DNA of 64,000 bases from CAWEFA01 sp963851385 (lineage in GTDB: Bacteria; Bacteroidota; Bacteroidia; Bacteroidales; DTGW01), in assembly GCA_963851385.1 (NCBI GenBank), contig CAWKPE010000021.1:1-64000 (forward strand). The letters run 5' to 3'. Made by a program: the position numbers and the translations under genes. Position 1 is the first letter of the stretch; each line of letters starts with the position of its first letter. Positions 53,490-62,440 of this stretch are shown piece by piece. The notes under the pieces were generated by a model. The model did not search any database. It was not told where the DNA came from and saw nothing but the letters and a program-made list of their open reading frames with translations.

Positions 53490-54443
53490 ATGAAAATATC
53501 GGAACAACTGGCAAAAACAAAAAAAACATTATTTTCATTCGAACTTCTTCCTCCTTTGAAAGGCAGAAGTATTGACGATATTTATAAAGCTATTAATCCT
53601 TTGATAGAGTTTAATCCTATTAATATCAATTTTACATGCCATCAGCATGAGATTGTATACTATACATTGCCTAACGGATTACTTGAAAAAAAGATAGTAC
53701 GAAAAAGACCTGGAAATGTAGCACTTTCAGCGGCTATTAAATTCAGGTATAACATTGCTGTAGTTCCTCATATTATTTGTGGTGGACAAACTAAAGATGA
53801 TATCGAGGATTTGCTGATTGATTATAATTTTCTTGGGTTGGACAATTTATTACTTTTAAGAGGAGATGCGCCAAAAGGACAGAAAGTATTTGTTCCTGAA
53901 AAAAACGGACATGCCAATACTGTTGATCTTGTTCGCCAGGTAATGAATATGAATAAAGGAATTTATCTCGATTCGAGTTTAAAAAACCCTGAACCTACTG
54001 ATTTCAGTATAGGTGTAGCAGGATATCCTGAGAAACATATTGAAGCCCCTAATATGGAAATTGACTTGAAATATTTAAAAGAAAAAGTTGATGCAGGTGC
54101 TGAATATATAGTCACACAATTGTTTTTCGATAATCAGAAGTTTTTCGATTTTGTAAAAAAATGTCGTGAAATTGGTATAAAAGTACCTATTGTACCAGGC
54201 ATAAAACCTCTATCAACACTTAACGATATTAAACTTGTTCCGCAAATATTCAGTTGTGATATTCCACAGGACTATTTTAAAGAATTAGAAAAATGTAAAA
54301 CAAACCTTGAAGTAAAAGAAGCAGGAATAATTTGGGCAATTAATCAATCAAAAGATATGATTGCACATGGTGTGCCAGCCATTCATTTTTATACATATGG
54401 AATTTCAGATAACGTGCAACGAATAGCTAAAGCGGTTTTTTAA
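53490..54443 (+). CDS. metF: 5,10-methylenetetrahydrofolate reductase
   Basis: Makes 5-methyl-THF, the methyl donor used by MetH. 317 residues, TIM barrel with FAD. Seen: FSFELLPPLKGRS (about 16), the folate/FAD-contact INFTCHQHE (about 45-53), LLLRGDAP (about 126-133), VAGYPEKHIEAP (about 176) and the TQLFFDNQKFFDFVKKC block (about 210). MetF and MetH in one window suggests an intact methyl branch. Confidence 0.95.
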   Translation: MKISEQLAKTKKTLFSFELLPPLKGRSIDDIYKAINPLIEFNPININFTCHQHEIVYYTLPNGLLEKKIVRKRPGNVALSAAIKFRYNIAVVPHIICGGQTKDDIEDLLIDYNFLGLDNLLLLRGDAPKGQKVFVPEKNGHANTVDLVRQVMNMNKGIYLDSSLKNPEPTDFSIGVAGYPEKHIEAPNMEIDLKYLKEKVDAGAEYIVTQLFFDNQKFFDFVKKCREIGIKVPIVPGIKPLSTLNDIKLVPQIFSCDIPQDYFKELEKCKTNLEVKEAGIIWAINQSKDMIAHGVPAIHFYTYGISDNVQRIAKAVF

Positions 54444-54462
54444 AACCACAAGGAAGTTTATC

Positions 54463-55020
54463 TTATTTATAGATTTTATTGTCCATAGATATAAATATTT
54501 TTCCTCCTAAATGATGAATTATTTTTCCAGCTTCATTTTCACACAATAATCGCCCATTATATGCTACTTTGTCAACTTTGGCTGACAATACTTTCCCAAA
54601 AATTAAATTTACGCCGTCATCTTCTATTATATTATAGACTTTGCATTCAATATATGCAATACAATCACCAGGTGTTACACAATCAATAATTTCTGAATTT
54701 ATTACAGTTAATCCATACTTTTTTATTTTATCGGTATCATGTCCTGAGCAACTGCCAAGGTCATTAACCATTTTCAATTGGTTTATATGAGGAACGGAAA
54801 TGCAGAACTGTTTTGTTTCCTGGATATTTTTGCTTGTTTTATGATTTTTATCACATGCAATCATCATTTTAGTAACAGGTTCATAATCTACAGGGCAGTG
54901 CCATGCGATGGGAGCAATATCATATTTGTTATCGGCACTAATTGTACTTATTAGTAAAAGAGGACTGAAGTTAAGCAGCTGATATGCTTTTTCATTTGAG
55001 ATTTTAATATATTCTTTCAT
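54463..55020 (-). CDS. Flavin reductase family protein
   Basis: 185 residues. FMN-binding split-barrel fold: N-terminal LLLISTISADNKYDIAPIAWH (flavin contact), KTSKNIQETKQFCISVP, and the GGKIFISM ending. Members reduce flavins or bind FMN for partner oxygenases. Convergent with metF. Substrate unknown. Confidence 0.82.
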   Translation of the reverse strand: MKEYIKISNEKAYQLLNFSPLLLISTISADNKYDIAPIAWHCPVDYEPVTKMMIACDKNHKTSKNIQETKQFCISVPHINQLKMVNDLGSCSGHDTDKIKKYGLTVINSEIIDCVTPGDCIAYIECKVYNIIEDDGVNLIFGKVLSAKVDKVAYNGRLLCENEAGKIIHHLGGKIFISMDNKIYK

Positions 55021-55057
55021 CTTTTTTATTTATTAAGATTTTATTGAGCAATTTATT

Positions 55058-56416
55058 TTAAAATGTCAAAGTGAATATAGTTTCTTTATCGGGTTCAGAG
55101 TGTACGTTAATTGAACCATTGTGCAATTTTAGTATTTGTTTCGAAAGACTTAGTCCGATTCCGGAACCATTGGGTTTAGTCGTAAAGAAAGGAATAAATA
55201 TTTTATCAATAACTTCTTTTAATATTCCTTTACCATTATCTATTACCTGTATATTAACTCTGCCACGTTTATTATAAAATGCTTTAATAGCAATAGAAGC
55301 TTCTGAAACATTTTCCAAAGCACTAATAGAATTTTTAATCAGATTGATAATCACTTGCTCTATCAGTTGCTCGTCAGCATAAATTTCAAGTTTTTCAGGT
55401 TCTACATTTATATTGCATTTTATATTGTTTTTCGTGAGTTCATCTTCAACAAGTATCCTGATATTATTCATCAGTTCAGTTACGCTTGTAATTTTAAAAT
55501 TCGGCTTTGGAATTCTTGTAAGATTTCTATAAGTATTAACAAAGTGTAAAAGTCCGGTACTTCTTTTATTAATTGTTTGTAAAGCCTGTGTTATTTCTTC
55601 TACAGAGTTTTTATTTAGAGATGCTTTTTTTATGTCGAATTCATTCATATTAATATCTTTTAACATAAGTTCAACAGTAGATGACAAAGAAGCAATAGGT
55701 GCAATTGAGTTCATAATTTCATGCGTCAACACTCTTATAAGTTTTTGCCATGCTTCCGTTTCCTGTTCTTCCAACACATTCTGTATATTTGATATTGATG
55801 CAATAATAATGAGTTTATCTTTTATCCTTAATTCTGTTGCATTAATAGCTAATTGAAGAATATCATCTTCGTCCTGCACTTTTACCAGGTAGTTTTGTCC
55901 GGGCTTAATTCCAAGCAAAGTATTAACAAGTTCGATACTGAGTGACTCCAGAGCTTTTATATTTTTAAGTGAAGAAATTTGAAAGAGCTTCTTTGCTGAT
56001 TTATTAATAAGTTCAACAGTTCCATCAGATAAATATGCAATAATGCTAATTTCGATATTTTGTACTACACTTTGAAGGTAATGATAATGCTCTTCTTTCT
56101 CTGAACGAATTTTTTGAAAATCTTTTATGACCCTGTTAAAAGCTTCGGATAGTTCGTCAAAAGATTTACCAATATTTTCAGTTTTAAATGATCGGCTGAA
56201 TTCAGCATGTCTAATAGATTCAAGAAAATTTGCTAAATCCCGGTTGGTTTTATCTACATAACGAAATAGCGAAATAATCTGCAATACCAGTAAAAATGCG
56301 ACAATTAATGGTGCAAAGTGATATTTGGATTGTAATGCCAAAAACACTAAAAAGATTGTAGCAATAAGGGCAAAAACTCTTATAATAATTTGCAAACGGA
56401 ATTTTTTATAAACCAT
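55058..56416 (-). CDS. Membrane sensor histidine kinase, NtrY-like
   Basis: 452 residues. Two N-terminal membrane helices close together (about 10-27 and 31-50), a HAMP-like and PAS region (about 55-210), HisKA with phospho-His in RVLTHEIMNSIAPIA (about 230), and HATPase with NLIKNSISALEN, DNGKGI and GSGIGLSL (about 420). Little periplasmic sequence, so the signal is probably intracellular or membrane. Its ATG overlaps the end of the regulator gene (11 bp), so the two are translationally coupled. Confidence 0.92.
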   Translation of the reverse strand: MVYKKFRLQIIIRVFALIATIFLVFLALQSKYHFAPLIVAFLLVLQIISLFRYVDKTNRDLANFLESIRHAEFSRSFKTENIGKSFDELSEAFNRVIKDFQKIRSEKEEHYHYLQSVVQNIEISIIAYLSDGTVELINKSAKKLFQISSLKNIKALESLSIELVNTLLGIKPGQNYLVKVQDEDDILQLAINATELRIKDKLIIIASISNIQNVLEEQETEAWQKLIRVLTHEIMNSIAPIASLSSTVELMLKDINMNEFDIKKASLNKNSVEEITQALQTINKRSTGLLHFVNTYRNLTRIPKPNFKITSVTELMNNIRILVEDELTKNNIKCNINVEPEKLEIYADEQLIEQVIINLIKNSISALENVSEASIAIKAFYNKRGRVNIQVIDNGKGILKEVIDKIFIPFFTTKPNGSGIGLSLSKQILKLHNGSINVHSEPDKETIFTLTF

Positions 56417-57782
56417 ACTTTTCCATTCTCCGGTATAGTGATGTTCGGGTTAATCCTAAATCTTTAGCAGCTAGTGTAATATTTCCCTGTTGTTGTTTAA
56501 GCACTTTAGTAATAATTTGTTTTTCTATATCTTCGAGATTATAAGATTCCAGTTCTACTTCGTCAGTTCTTTTCGATGATGAGGATAACATAAAATCTTC
56601 GGGTTCGAGAGTATTATTCTCGCAAAGAATTGCGGCCCTTTCCAAAGCATGCTGCAGTTCACGAACATTTCCCGGCCACGAATACTGATTCAACTTTTTC
56701 AAAGCACTACCACTTATACCTTTTAATGATTTTTTATATTTTTTTGAATAAAGTTGAAGAAAATGATTTGCCAGTAGTGAAATATCTCCTTCTCTTTCCC
56801 GCAATGGAGGAAGGTGAATTTCAACTGTATTAATTCTATAAAGCAAATCCTGTCTGAATAAATTTTCAGATACATTTTTATGAATATCATAATTTGTAGC
56901 GCAAATCAACCTTACATCTATTGCCATAGGTTTAGTAGCCCCAACTCTTGTAATTTCCAGTCTTTCAAGCACGGTTAATAATTTAGATTGAAGCGGTATT
57001 GACAAGTTTCCAATTTCATCTAAAAAAAGAGTGCCGTTTGAAGCTATTTCAAAACGACCTTGTTTTTGAGTTTTAGCATCGGTAAATGCACCTTTCTCAT
57101 GACCAAATAGCTCGCTTTCAAAAAGTGTTTCCGTTATTGAACCTAAATCGACGCTAATAAAAACTTCATCTTTTCGTAATGAATTTCGATGCAATGCACG
57201 GGCAACTAATTCTTTGCCAGTGCCATTTTCGCCTAAAATAAGAACATTTGCATCAGTTCTGGCAACTTTTTGAATAGTTGTAAAAACAGTTTGCATTTGC
57301 TGCGAGTTACCTATAAATTCATTGAATGGTTGATCGAGAGCTGCAATAAGCTCTTTTTGCTTATACTTTAAAGTTGTATTTTCCATTCTTGAGCGCCGCA
57401 GTTTTACACTTGATGAAATAGTAGCCAATAATTTTTCATTTTGCCATGGTTTTAAAACGAAATCTGTAGCACCAGCTTTAATAGCTCTAACTGCCTTTTC
57501 TGCATCTCCATAAGCAGTGATAAATACTACAACGGCATCCGGATCTATTTCAATAATTTTTTTTAACCAATGAAAACCTTCCTGTCCGCTTATCGCGTCT
57601 TTAGTATAATTCATATCCAGAAGGATAACATCATATTGATCCTTTTTTAAAAATTCCGTTATCATTTCGGGATTGTTACTGGTATCAATAATTTCCAAAT
57701 GTGGCTTTAAAAGTAGTTTCAGAGCAAAGAGTATATCTTCGTTGTCATCTATGGCAAGAACTTTTCCAATTTTAGTATCCAT
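56406..57782 (-). CDS. Sigma-54-dependent response regulator, NtrC type
   Basis: 458 residues. Receiver (about 1-125, phospho-Asp in ILLDMNYT at about 56), a sigma-54 AAA+ domain (about 145-385: Walker A GENGTGKE about 173, GAFTDA loop about 231, Walker B LFLDEIG about 250), and a Fis-type helix-turn-helix (NITLAAKDLGLTRTSLYRRM, about 433-452). It would activate sigma-54 promoters. I looked for TGGCAC-N5-TTGC in the window and found no good site, so its targets probably lie outside. Confidence 0.95.
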   Translation of the reverse strand: MDTKIGKVLAIDDNEDILFALKLLLKPHLEIIDTSNNPEMITEFLKKDQYDVILLDMNYTKDAISGQEGFHWLKKIIEIDPDAVVVFITAYGDAEKAVRAIKAGATDFVLKPWQNEKLLATISSSVKLRRSRMENTTLKYKQKELIAALDQPFNEFIGNSQQMQTVFTTIQKVARTDANVLILGENGTGKELVARALHRNSLRKDEVFISVDLGSITETLFESELFGHEKGAFTDAKTQKQGRFEIASNGTLFLDEIGNLSIPLQSKLLTVLERLEITRVGATKPMAIDVRLICATNYDIHKNVSENLFRQDLLYRINTVEIHLPPLREREGDISLLANHFLQLYSKKYKKSLKGISGSALKKLNQYSWPGNVRELQHALERAAILCENNTLEPEDFMLSSSSKRTDEVELESYNLEDIEKQIITKVLKQQQGNITLAAKDLGLTRTSLYRRMEKYGL

Positions 57783-57958
57783 AAATTAAAGATGCATTAA
57801 AAGTTCATACTTATTTTTTTCTTTTGTCAATTTTGAAAGTTTTTATTTTTGTCTATCTTTCTTTCAAATCATTTTATAAGTTAATAGCAATGAGCAAATA
57901 AATCAGACTAAGCGATTAGAAGAATTAGCAATAAAATTTATTAGACAGATTTGATTTC

Positions 57959-58037
57959 TACTTTTGTAAAATTAATTAATTATTTCAAATGTCCGCTTTC
58001 GTACATATCCTTGTTGCATATGCGGACATTTTTTTTA
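57959..58037 (+). ncRNA. Candidate small RNA ending in a strong terminator
   Basis: A hairpin with 10-bp arms (57987-57996 aaatgtccgc and 58022-58031 gcggacattt), then T to 58037. A -7-like box tacttttg lies at 57959-57966. No coding gene on the plus strand precedes it. A transcript from about 57973 would be about 65 nt. The -33 box is not seen. The hairpin could instead terminate something not recognised. The rest of 57783-58276 is AT-rich and empty. Confidence 0.35.
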
Positions 58038-58276
58038 AAATTTCTACAGATTAATAATTTATTATTTGATTGATTTTTACTTTATTAATATTATTGGCAC
58101 AATGTGTGGTTTATTTAAACAGATATTTAAAACAGACATAGAAACCTGACAACAATTTCTTAAATATTACTATTTGCTTTGTTTAATGCTTTTTAAGATA
58201 TATAAGTATTTAATAATATTTGGAAAAATAAACTGTTGAAAATTGATTAGAAGTAATCAGTTCAAATTAGTGGATT

Positions 58277-58570
58277 ATGAGAGATCTTTGTATACCTGTA
58301 CCGGGAATATGTGATGGAAAACAGGCAGATGTATTTGTTATTGTTGGCAACCAAAAAATCGAATATCATTTTCGGGTCGAATCATTTCCATGGGAATTTA
58401 ATGACGCCAGACAAATTAAAAAAAGAAGTGGAAATGAAAAAAAATTGGAACAAATAAAAAAATTAAAAAAAGCTATCTCCGAATATGATAAGGATTGGGA
58501 ACTGGTTCAAATATTTGATGTTCGTTTAAATGCAAAATTTGTTCAAGCGCTTTATAGAAAAAAAAATTAA
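58277..58570 (+). CDS. Conserved hypothetical protein
   Basis: 97 residues, soluble, Lys-rich. Starts MRDLCIPVPGICDGKQADV and contains FRVESFPWEF (about 36-45), then a helix with KKLKKAISEYDKDWELVQIF and the end YRKKN. The sequence has the look of a conserved small Bacteroidota protein, but I cannot name a function. Precedes the TolC gene by about 95 bp. Confidence 0.7.
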   Translation: MRDLCIPVPGICDGKQADVFVIVGNQKIEYHFRVESFPWEFNDARQIKKRSGNEKKLEQIKKLKKAISEYDKDWELVQIFDVRLNAKFVQALYRKKN

Positions 58571-58664
58571 CTTGCATAATATAGACTTAAGTTTTCAAGT
58601 TATGGATTTGAATTATAGAATTGATAATAAATATTAATTAAGTTTCAATGTTAATTTAAAAAAA

Positions 58665-60059
58665 ATGAAAAGATCTTTTTATTCAATTTTGCTGGTGTTA
58701 ATTCCAATAATTTACTCTGAAACAATAAATGCTCAAAAAGATACAATAAAAGCCCAAAAATTATGGACTTTAGAAGATTGTATAGGTTATGCACTTGACA
58801 ATAACCTGCAAATTAAAAGGCAAGAGCTCCAAACAGAGATTTCAAAAAATAATCTTCTACAATCAAAAATTGATTTAGCTCCCGATTTGAATGCAGGTGA
58901 AAATCATTATATAGGAGGAGGCCATTTATACAATACTAGTAGTTATACTGAATCACAAAAAGAAAATTATGGAAGTGCAGGAATTCAAAGCAGTTTAACC
59001 ATTTTTAGTGGTTTCCAAAAATTAAATACTATAAAAGTAAATAGATTTAGTTTATTGGGTGCTATGCAAGATTTGGAGAAAATTAAAAATGACATTTCGT
59101 TAAACATAGCAGGTGGTTATTTGCAAATTCTGTACAATAAGGAATTATTAGAAGTTGCTAAAAGTCAGTTAGAAGTTTCGAAATTACAAATTGAAAAAAC
59201 AAAGAAGCTTTTTGAAGTTGGAAATGTTGCTAAGGGTTCATTGTTGGATATTCAAGCCACAGCTGCTTCAGAAGAAGCCAATATGATTACAGCTCAGAAT
59301 AATCTTAACATATCTTATCTTACGTTAGCCCAAATGCTTGACCTGGACACTTTAAAAAACTTTTCTATTTTTATTCCTGTCGAATTAAATGTGCCTGAAA
59401 GTTTTTCAGAAAATGCTGATTCTATTTATAAGATTGCTTTAAATAATATGCCTCAGATTAAAAGTGCTGAATACAACTTAAAACGTTCTAAAAGTTCACT
59501 GGCAGTTGCTAATGGAGGTCGTTTTCCACAATTAATATTAACAGGTACATATGGTACACAATATGATTTTTATGATTCTCTTCGAACATTTGCTAAAGTT
59601 AACGATACATTAAAACTTATAAGTACAAATCCATATAATTTTACAAGGCAATTAGGCGATAAAAAATATTGGGTATTGAATTTTACTTTAAACATACCGA
59701 TTTTCAGAAAGTATGAGATTCAGAAAGAAATCAGTAATGCTAAAATCCAGGTAAAAGATGCTGAATTTGCTTTACAGCAGTCTCAACTTCAATTAAGAAA
59801 AGATATAGAACAGGCATATGCCGATGCCCTGGCTTCTTTCGAGAATTATAAAGCACGTTTTGAAACTGTGAACGCCCAGGAAGAGGACTTTAAATATGTG
59901 CAGCAAAAATTTGATGTGGGTTTAATAAACTCAGTTGACTATAATGTTGCCAAGAACAACTATTCCAAAGCTAAATCCGATCTTTTACAGGCAAAATATG
60001 ATTTTATATTTAAAACCAAGATATTGGAATTTTACAAGGGAAACGTGATAAAATTATAG
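58665..60059 (+). CDS. TolC family outer membrane efflux protein
   Basis: 464 residues. Signal peptide (about 1-23). Two related halves of the OEP family (about 35-235 and 260-460) with long helices and coiled-coil segments and short beta regions, e.g. WTLEDCIGYALDNNLQIK and YKARFETVNAQEEDFKYVQQKFDVG. Forms an outer-membrane and periplasmic channel for RND or ABC exporters. No adaptor or pump gene follows; a palindromic-end element begins one base after its stop. Confidence 0.9.
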   Translation: MKRSFYSILLVLIPIIYSETINAQKDTIKAQKLWTLEDCIGYALDNNLQIKRQELQTEISKNNLLQSKIDLAPDLNAGENHYIGGGHLYNTSSYTESQKENYGSAGIQSSLTIFSGFQKLNTIKVNRFSLLGAMQDLEKIKNDISLNIAGGYLQILYNKELLEVAKSQLEVSKLQIEKTKKLFEVGNVAKGSLLDIQATAASEEANMITAQNNLNISYLTLAQMLDLDTLKNFSIFIPVELNVPESFSENADSIYKIALNNMPQIKSAEYNLKRSKSSLAVANGGRFPQLILTGTYGTQYDFYDSLRTFAKVNDTLKLISTNPYNFTRQLGDKKYWVLNFTLNIPIFRKYEIQKEISNAKIQVKDAEFALQQSQLQLRKDIEQAYADALASFENYKARFETVNAQEEDFKYVQQKFDVGLINSVDYNVAKNNYSKAKSDLLQAKYDFIFKTKILEFYKGNVIKL

Positions 60060-60269
60060 TTAACATTAGTTCGATATATGATTTATTGTACAACAATTAG
60101 TTGTATTTTTTTCTTAGTAAATCTTGATGATTTGGTGTCTTGGTGGCAAAATTTTTCAGAAGAAATGCCACAAAGTCACAAAGACTCAAAGAAAACACAA
60201 AGTAGATTATTGTTATATATCTTCCATCAATAAATTATATTTTATTTGTTACATTGAACTCACGTTAAT
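60060..60269. mobile_element. Second palindromic-end element (degenerate ends, different interior)
   Basis: The right end (60250-60269) matches the inner-to-outer end of the 26216-26562 element at 19 of 20 positions. The left end (60060-60079) matches its left end at 16 of 20. The interior (cacaaag words, no hairpins) is unlike the first. Again it starts at the stop codon of the preceding gene. Confidence 0.55.
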
Positions 60270-60320
60270 TAAGCTTTTTTTAGTGGTTCAGTTCGCAAAG
60301 AAAAATAAACAATTATCTCT

Positions 60321-61148
60321 TTATATAAGCGTCAAATGTTCTGATTTGACCTGCTGACCAAAAAATATTGAAGCGTAATTTGTAAATATCTCAGGTGAAT
60401 CGGTAGTATAAAATTTATATTCTCCGGATTTGCTGCAAGAAGTTTCAATTTCAGGATGCCTTTGAAAATAATCAGCCAGACTTTTTGAAACTATTTCTCC
60501 CTGCGAAATTATTTGTACTTTATCTGAAACGTACTTTCTTATTTTATTAATCAGAAGCGGATAATGTGTACATCCTAAAATTAGCGCATCTATTAAAGGA
60601 TCTGAAAGCATAATTTTATCAATATGTTTCTTTATAAAATAATCTGCTCCAGGGCTTTCAAATTCACCACTCTCAACAAGCGGAACCCATAATGGACATG
60701 CTTCCTGAATAACTTTTATATTTGGAAAAAACTTGGCAATTTCAATTGGATAAGACTGGGATAATACTGTGCCTGTAGTTCCTAATACTCCAATATGATT
60801 AGATTTCGTGAATTGATTTATGCATTCTGTAACTGGTCTGATAACTCCAAGTACACGTCGCTCAGTTGCTATTTTGGGTATGTTTATTTGCTGAATAGTT
60901 CTAAGTGCTTTTGCAGAAGCAGTATTACATGCCAAAATTACCAGGTGGCAGCCTTTGTTAAATAACCATTCAACTGCCTGGAGAGAATATTTATAAACTG
61001 TTTCAAATGATCTGGTTCCGTAAGGAGCACGTGCATTATCTCCCAAATAAATATAATCATATTCTGGCAGTACCTTAACAATTTCTTTCATTACGGTAAG
61101 TCCTCCATAACCAGAATCGAATATGCCAATTGGATGTGATTTTTTCAC
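60321..61148 (-). CDS. murI: Glutamate racemase
   Basis: Interconverts L- and D-glutamate to supply the peptidoglycan stem. 275 residues. Seen: the N-terminal IGIFDSGYGGLTVMKEI (catalytic Asp), the first catalytic Cys in ACNTASAKAL (about 75) and the second in GCTHYPLL (about 188). Last of the bamA-ompH-ompH-murI group on the minus strand. A terminator (61213-61245) precedes it, so it may have its own promoter. Confidence 0.95.
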   Translation of the reverse strand: MKKSHPIGIFDSGYGGLTVMKEIVKVLPEYDYIYLGDNARAPYGTRSFETVYKYSLQAVEWLFNKGCHLVILACNTASAKALRTIQQINIPKIATERRVLGVIRPVTECINQFTKSNHIGVLGTTGTVLSQSYPIEIAKFFPNIKVIQEACPLWVPLVESGEFESPGADYFIKKHIDKIMLSDPLIDALILGCTHYPLLINKIRKYVSDKVQIISQGEIVSKSLADYFQRHPEIETSCSKSGEYKFYTTDSPEIFTNYASIFFGQQVKSEHLTLI

Positions 61149-61212
61149 AGTTTCATCAAAGTTCTAAATACTATTTTAATACTATCGACCTGTATTTTTA
61201 TAACCATGAGAA

Positions 61213-61245
61213 ATAAAAAAAGCCATCCCTTTATTAAGGATGGCC
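61213..61245 (-). terminator. Rho-independent terminator after the ompH genes
   Basis: 7-bp stem (ggatggc / gccatcc, 61222-61228 and 61238-61244), followed on the minus strand by a run of T. Lies between ompH and murI. Confidence 0.85.
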
Positions 61246-61263
61246 CTAATGTAATAAATTACT

Positions 61264-61774
61264 TTATTTTAATCCAAGTTTTTGTTTTACTAAAGGAAGA
61301 ATATCAGTGCTATTATCTGAATGAAATATAACTGTTCCAGCACTCAAATCTAAAATATAAGTAAAACCATTTGCTTTGGCTATTTCAGCGATAGCCTTGT
61401 TTGCTTTATCTAAGAACAGGTTTAAATATTTCCGTACGCTGTTTTTGGACATCTTGCTCTGCATTTGCTTGAAACTGCTGAATACGCTGGTTCATTTGTT
61501 GCAAGTCTGCTTCTTTAGTTTGCTTGATCAAATCGGAATAAGTATCCTTTTTGCTGACATAGTCCTGATATTTATTATTAAATTCTGCTTGCATTGCTTC
61601 GAGTTGACTTTGTAATTCTTTAATAGCTTTATCCAGCTTTGCCTGTGCACTGTCACTTTCAGGCATGGCTTGGAGTAATTCCTGCGAATTAATATGACCA
61701 ATTTTCAAGTTTGTTTGAGCAAAAATAGTTGCAGACAAAACAACAGCAATAATTAAAACAATAGATTTTTTCAT
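61264..61774 (-). pseudogene. OmpH/Skp family periplasmic chaperone, single frameshift
   Basis: Holds outer-membrane proteins in the periplasm for the Bam complex. 61774 starts a signal peptide (1-19, ending IFAQ) and a long helical arm to TEIFKPVLR, stop near 61406. The next frame continues correctly as LDKANKAIAEIAKANGFTY to 61264. An extra A near 61420 explains the break, so the whole gene is about 169 codons. Upstream neighbour of murI and downstream of a paralogue. Confidence 0.88.
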
Positions 61775-61818
61775 AGTATTATTAAATTGTAAATTTTTAT
61801 TAATCAGCGCAAATGTAA

Positions 61819-62334
61819 TTAATTATTTTTATATCCCAACTTTTGCAAAATAGCATCACTTTTGTCAAATTTAGGATCAGTATATAACATTGTGGCTCCG
61901 GCAGAACTATCAAAAATAATAGAATAACCTCCTTCTATGGCCATTTCTTTAACGGCTTTGTTTATTTCATCCTGAATTGGTTGAACCAATTCAATACGTT
62001 TTTTATAGAGTGCACCATCTTGTCCAAAATATTTTTTTTGTAAATCTTTTGCTTCTTTCTCTTTGTTCATTATTTCTTCTTCACGCTTTTTTTTCATTTC
62101 CTCTGTAAGAAGTACTTTTTCAGATTGATACGTTTTGTACATTTTATCAATATCAGCATATAAACCTTCCACTTCTTTCTGCCAAGTTTCTGAAAGTTTG
62201 TCAATTTGATCCTGGGCTGATTTATATGCAGGAATATTGTTTAGAATATATTCCGTATCAATATAGGCAAATTTCTGGGCATAAATTGAACCAGAAATAA
62301 TTAGCACTCCTAAAATTATTAATATTTTTTTCAT
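61819..62334 (-). CDS. OmpH/Skp family periplasmic chaperone
   Basis: 171 residues. Signal peptide (1-19, ending YAQ), then the FAYIDTEYILNNIPAYKSA head, a long charged coiled-coil arm (about 45-115), and IIFDSSAGATMLYTDPKFDKSDAI near the end. Intact. Adjacent to bamA, as expected for chaperones that serve it; a second copy follows. Confidence 0.92.
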   Translation of the reverse strand: MKKILIILGVLIISGSIYAQKFAYIDTEYILNNIPAYKSAQDQIDKLSETWQKEVEGLYADIDKMYKTYQSEKVLLTEEMKKKREEEIMNKEKEAKDLQKKYFGQDGALYKKRIELVQPIQDEINKAVKEMAIEGGYSIIFDSSAGATMLYTDPKFDKSDAILQKLGYKNN

Positions 62335-62440
62335 GGCTTTTACATTTTAAAAGTTTTCGTTATTAATAAACATATTTTATACCCATTTAAATTAAGCATT
62401 AAGGATTTATTATTATATTACTTTTAGAATTAATCAATTA

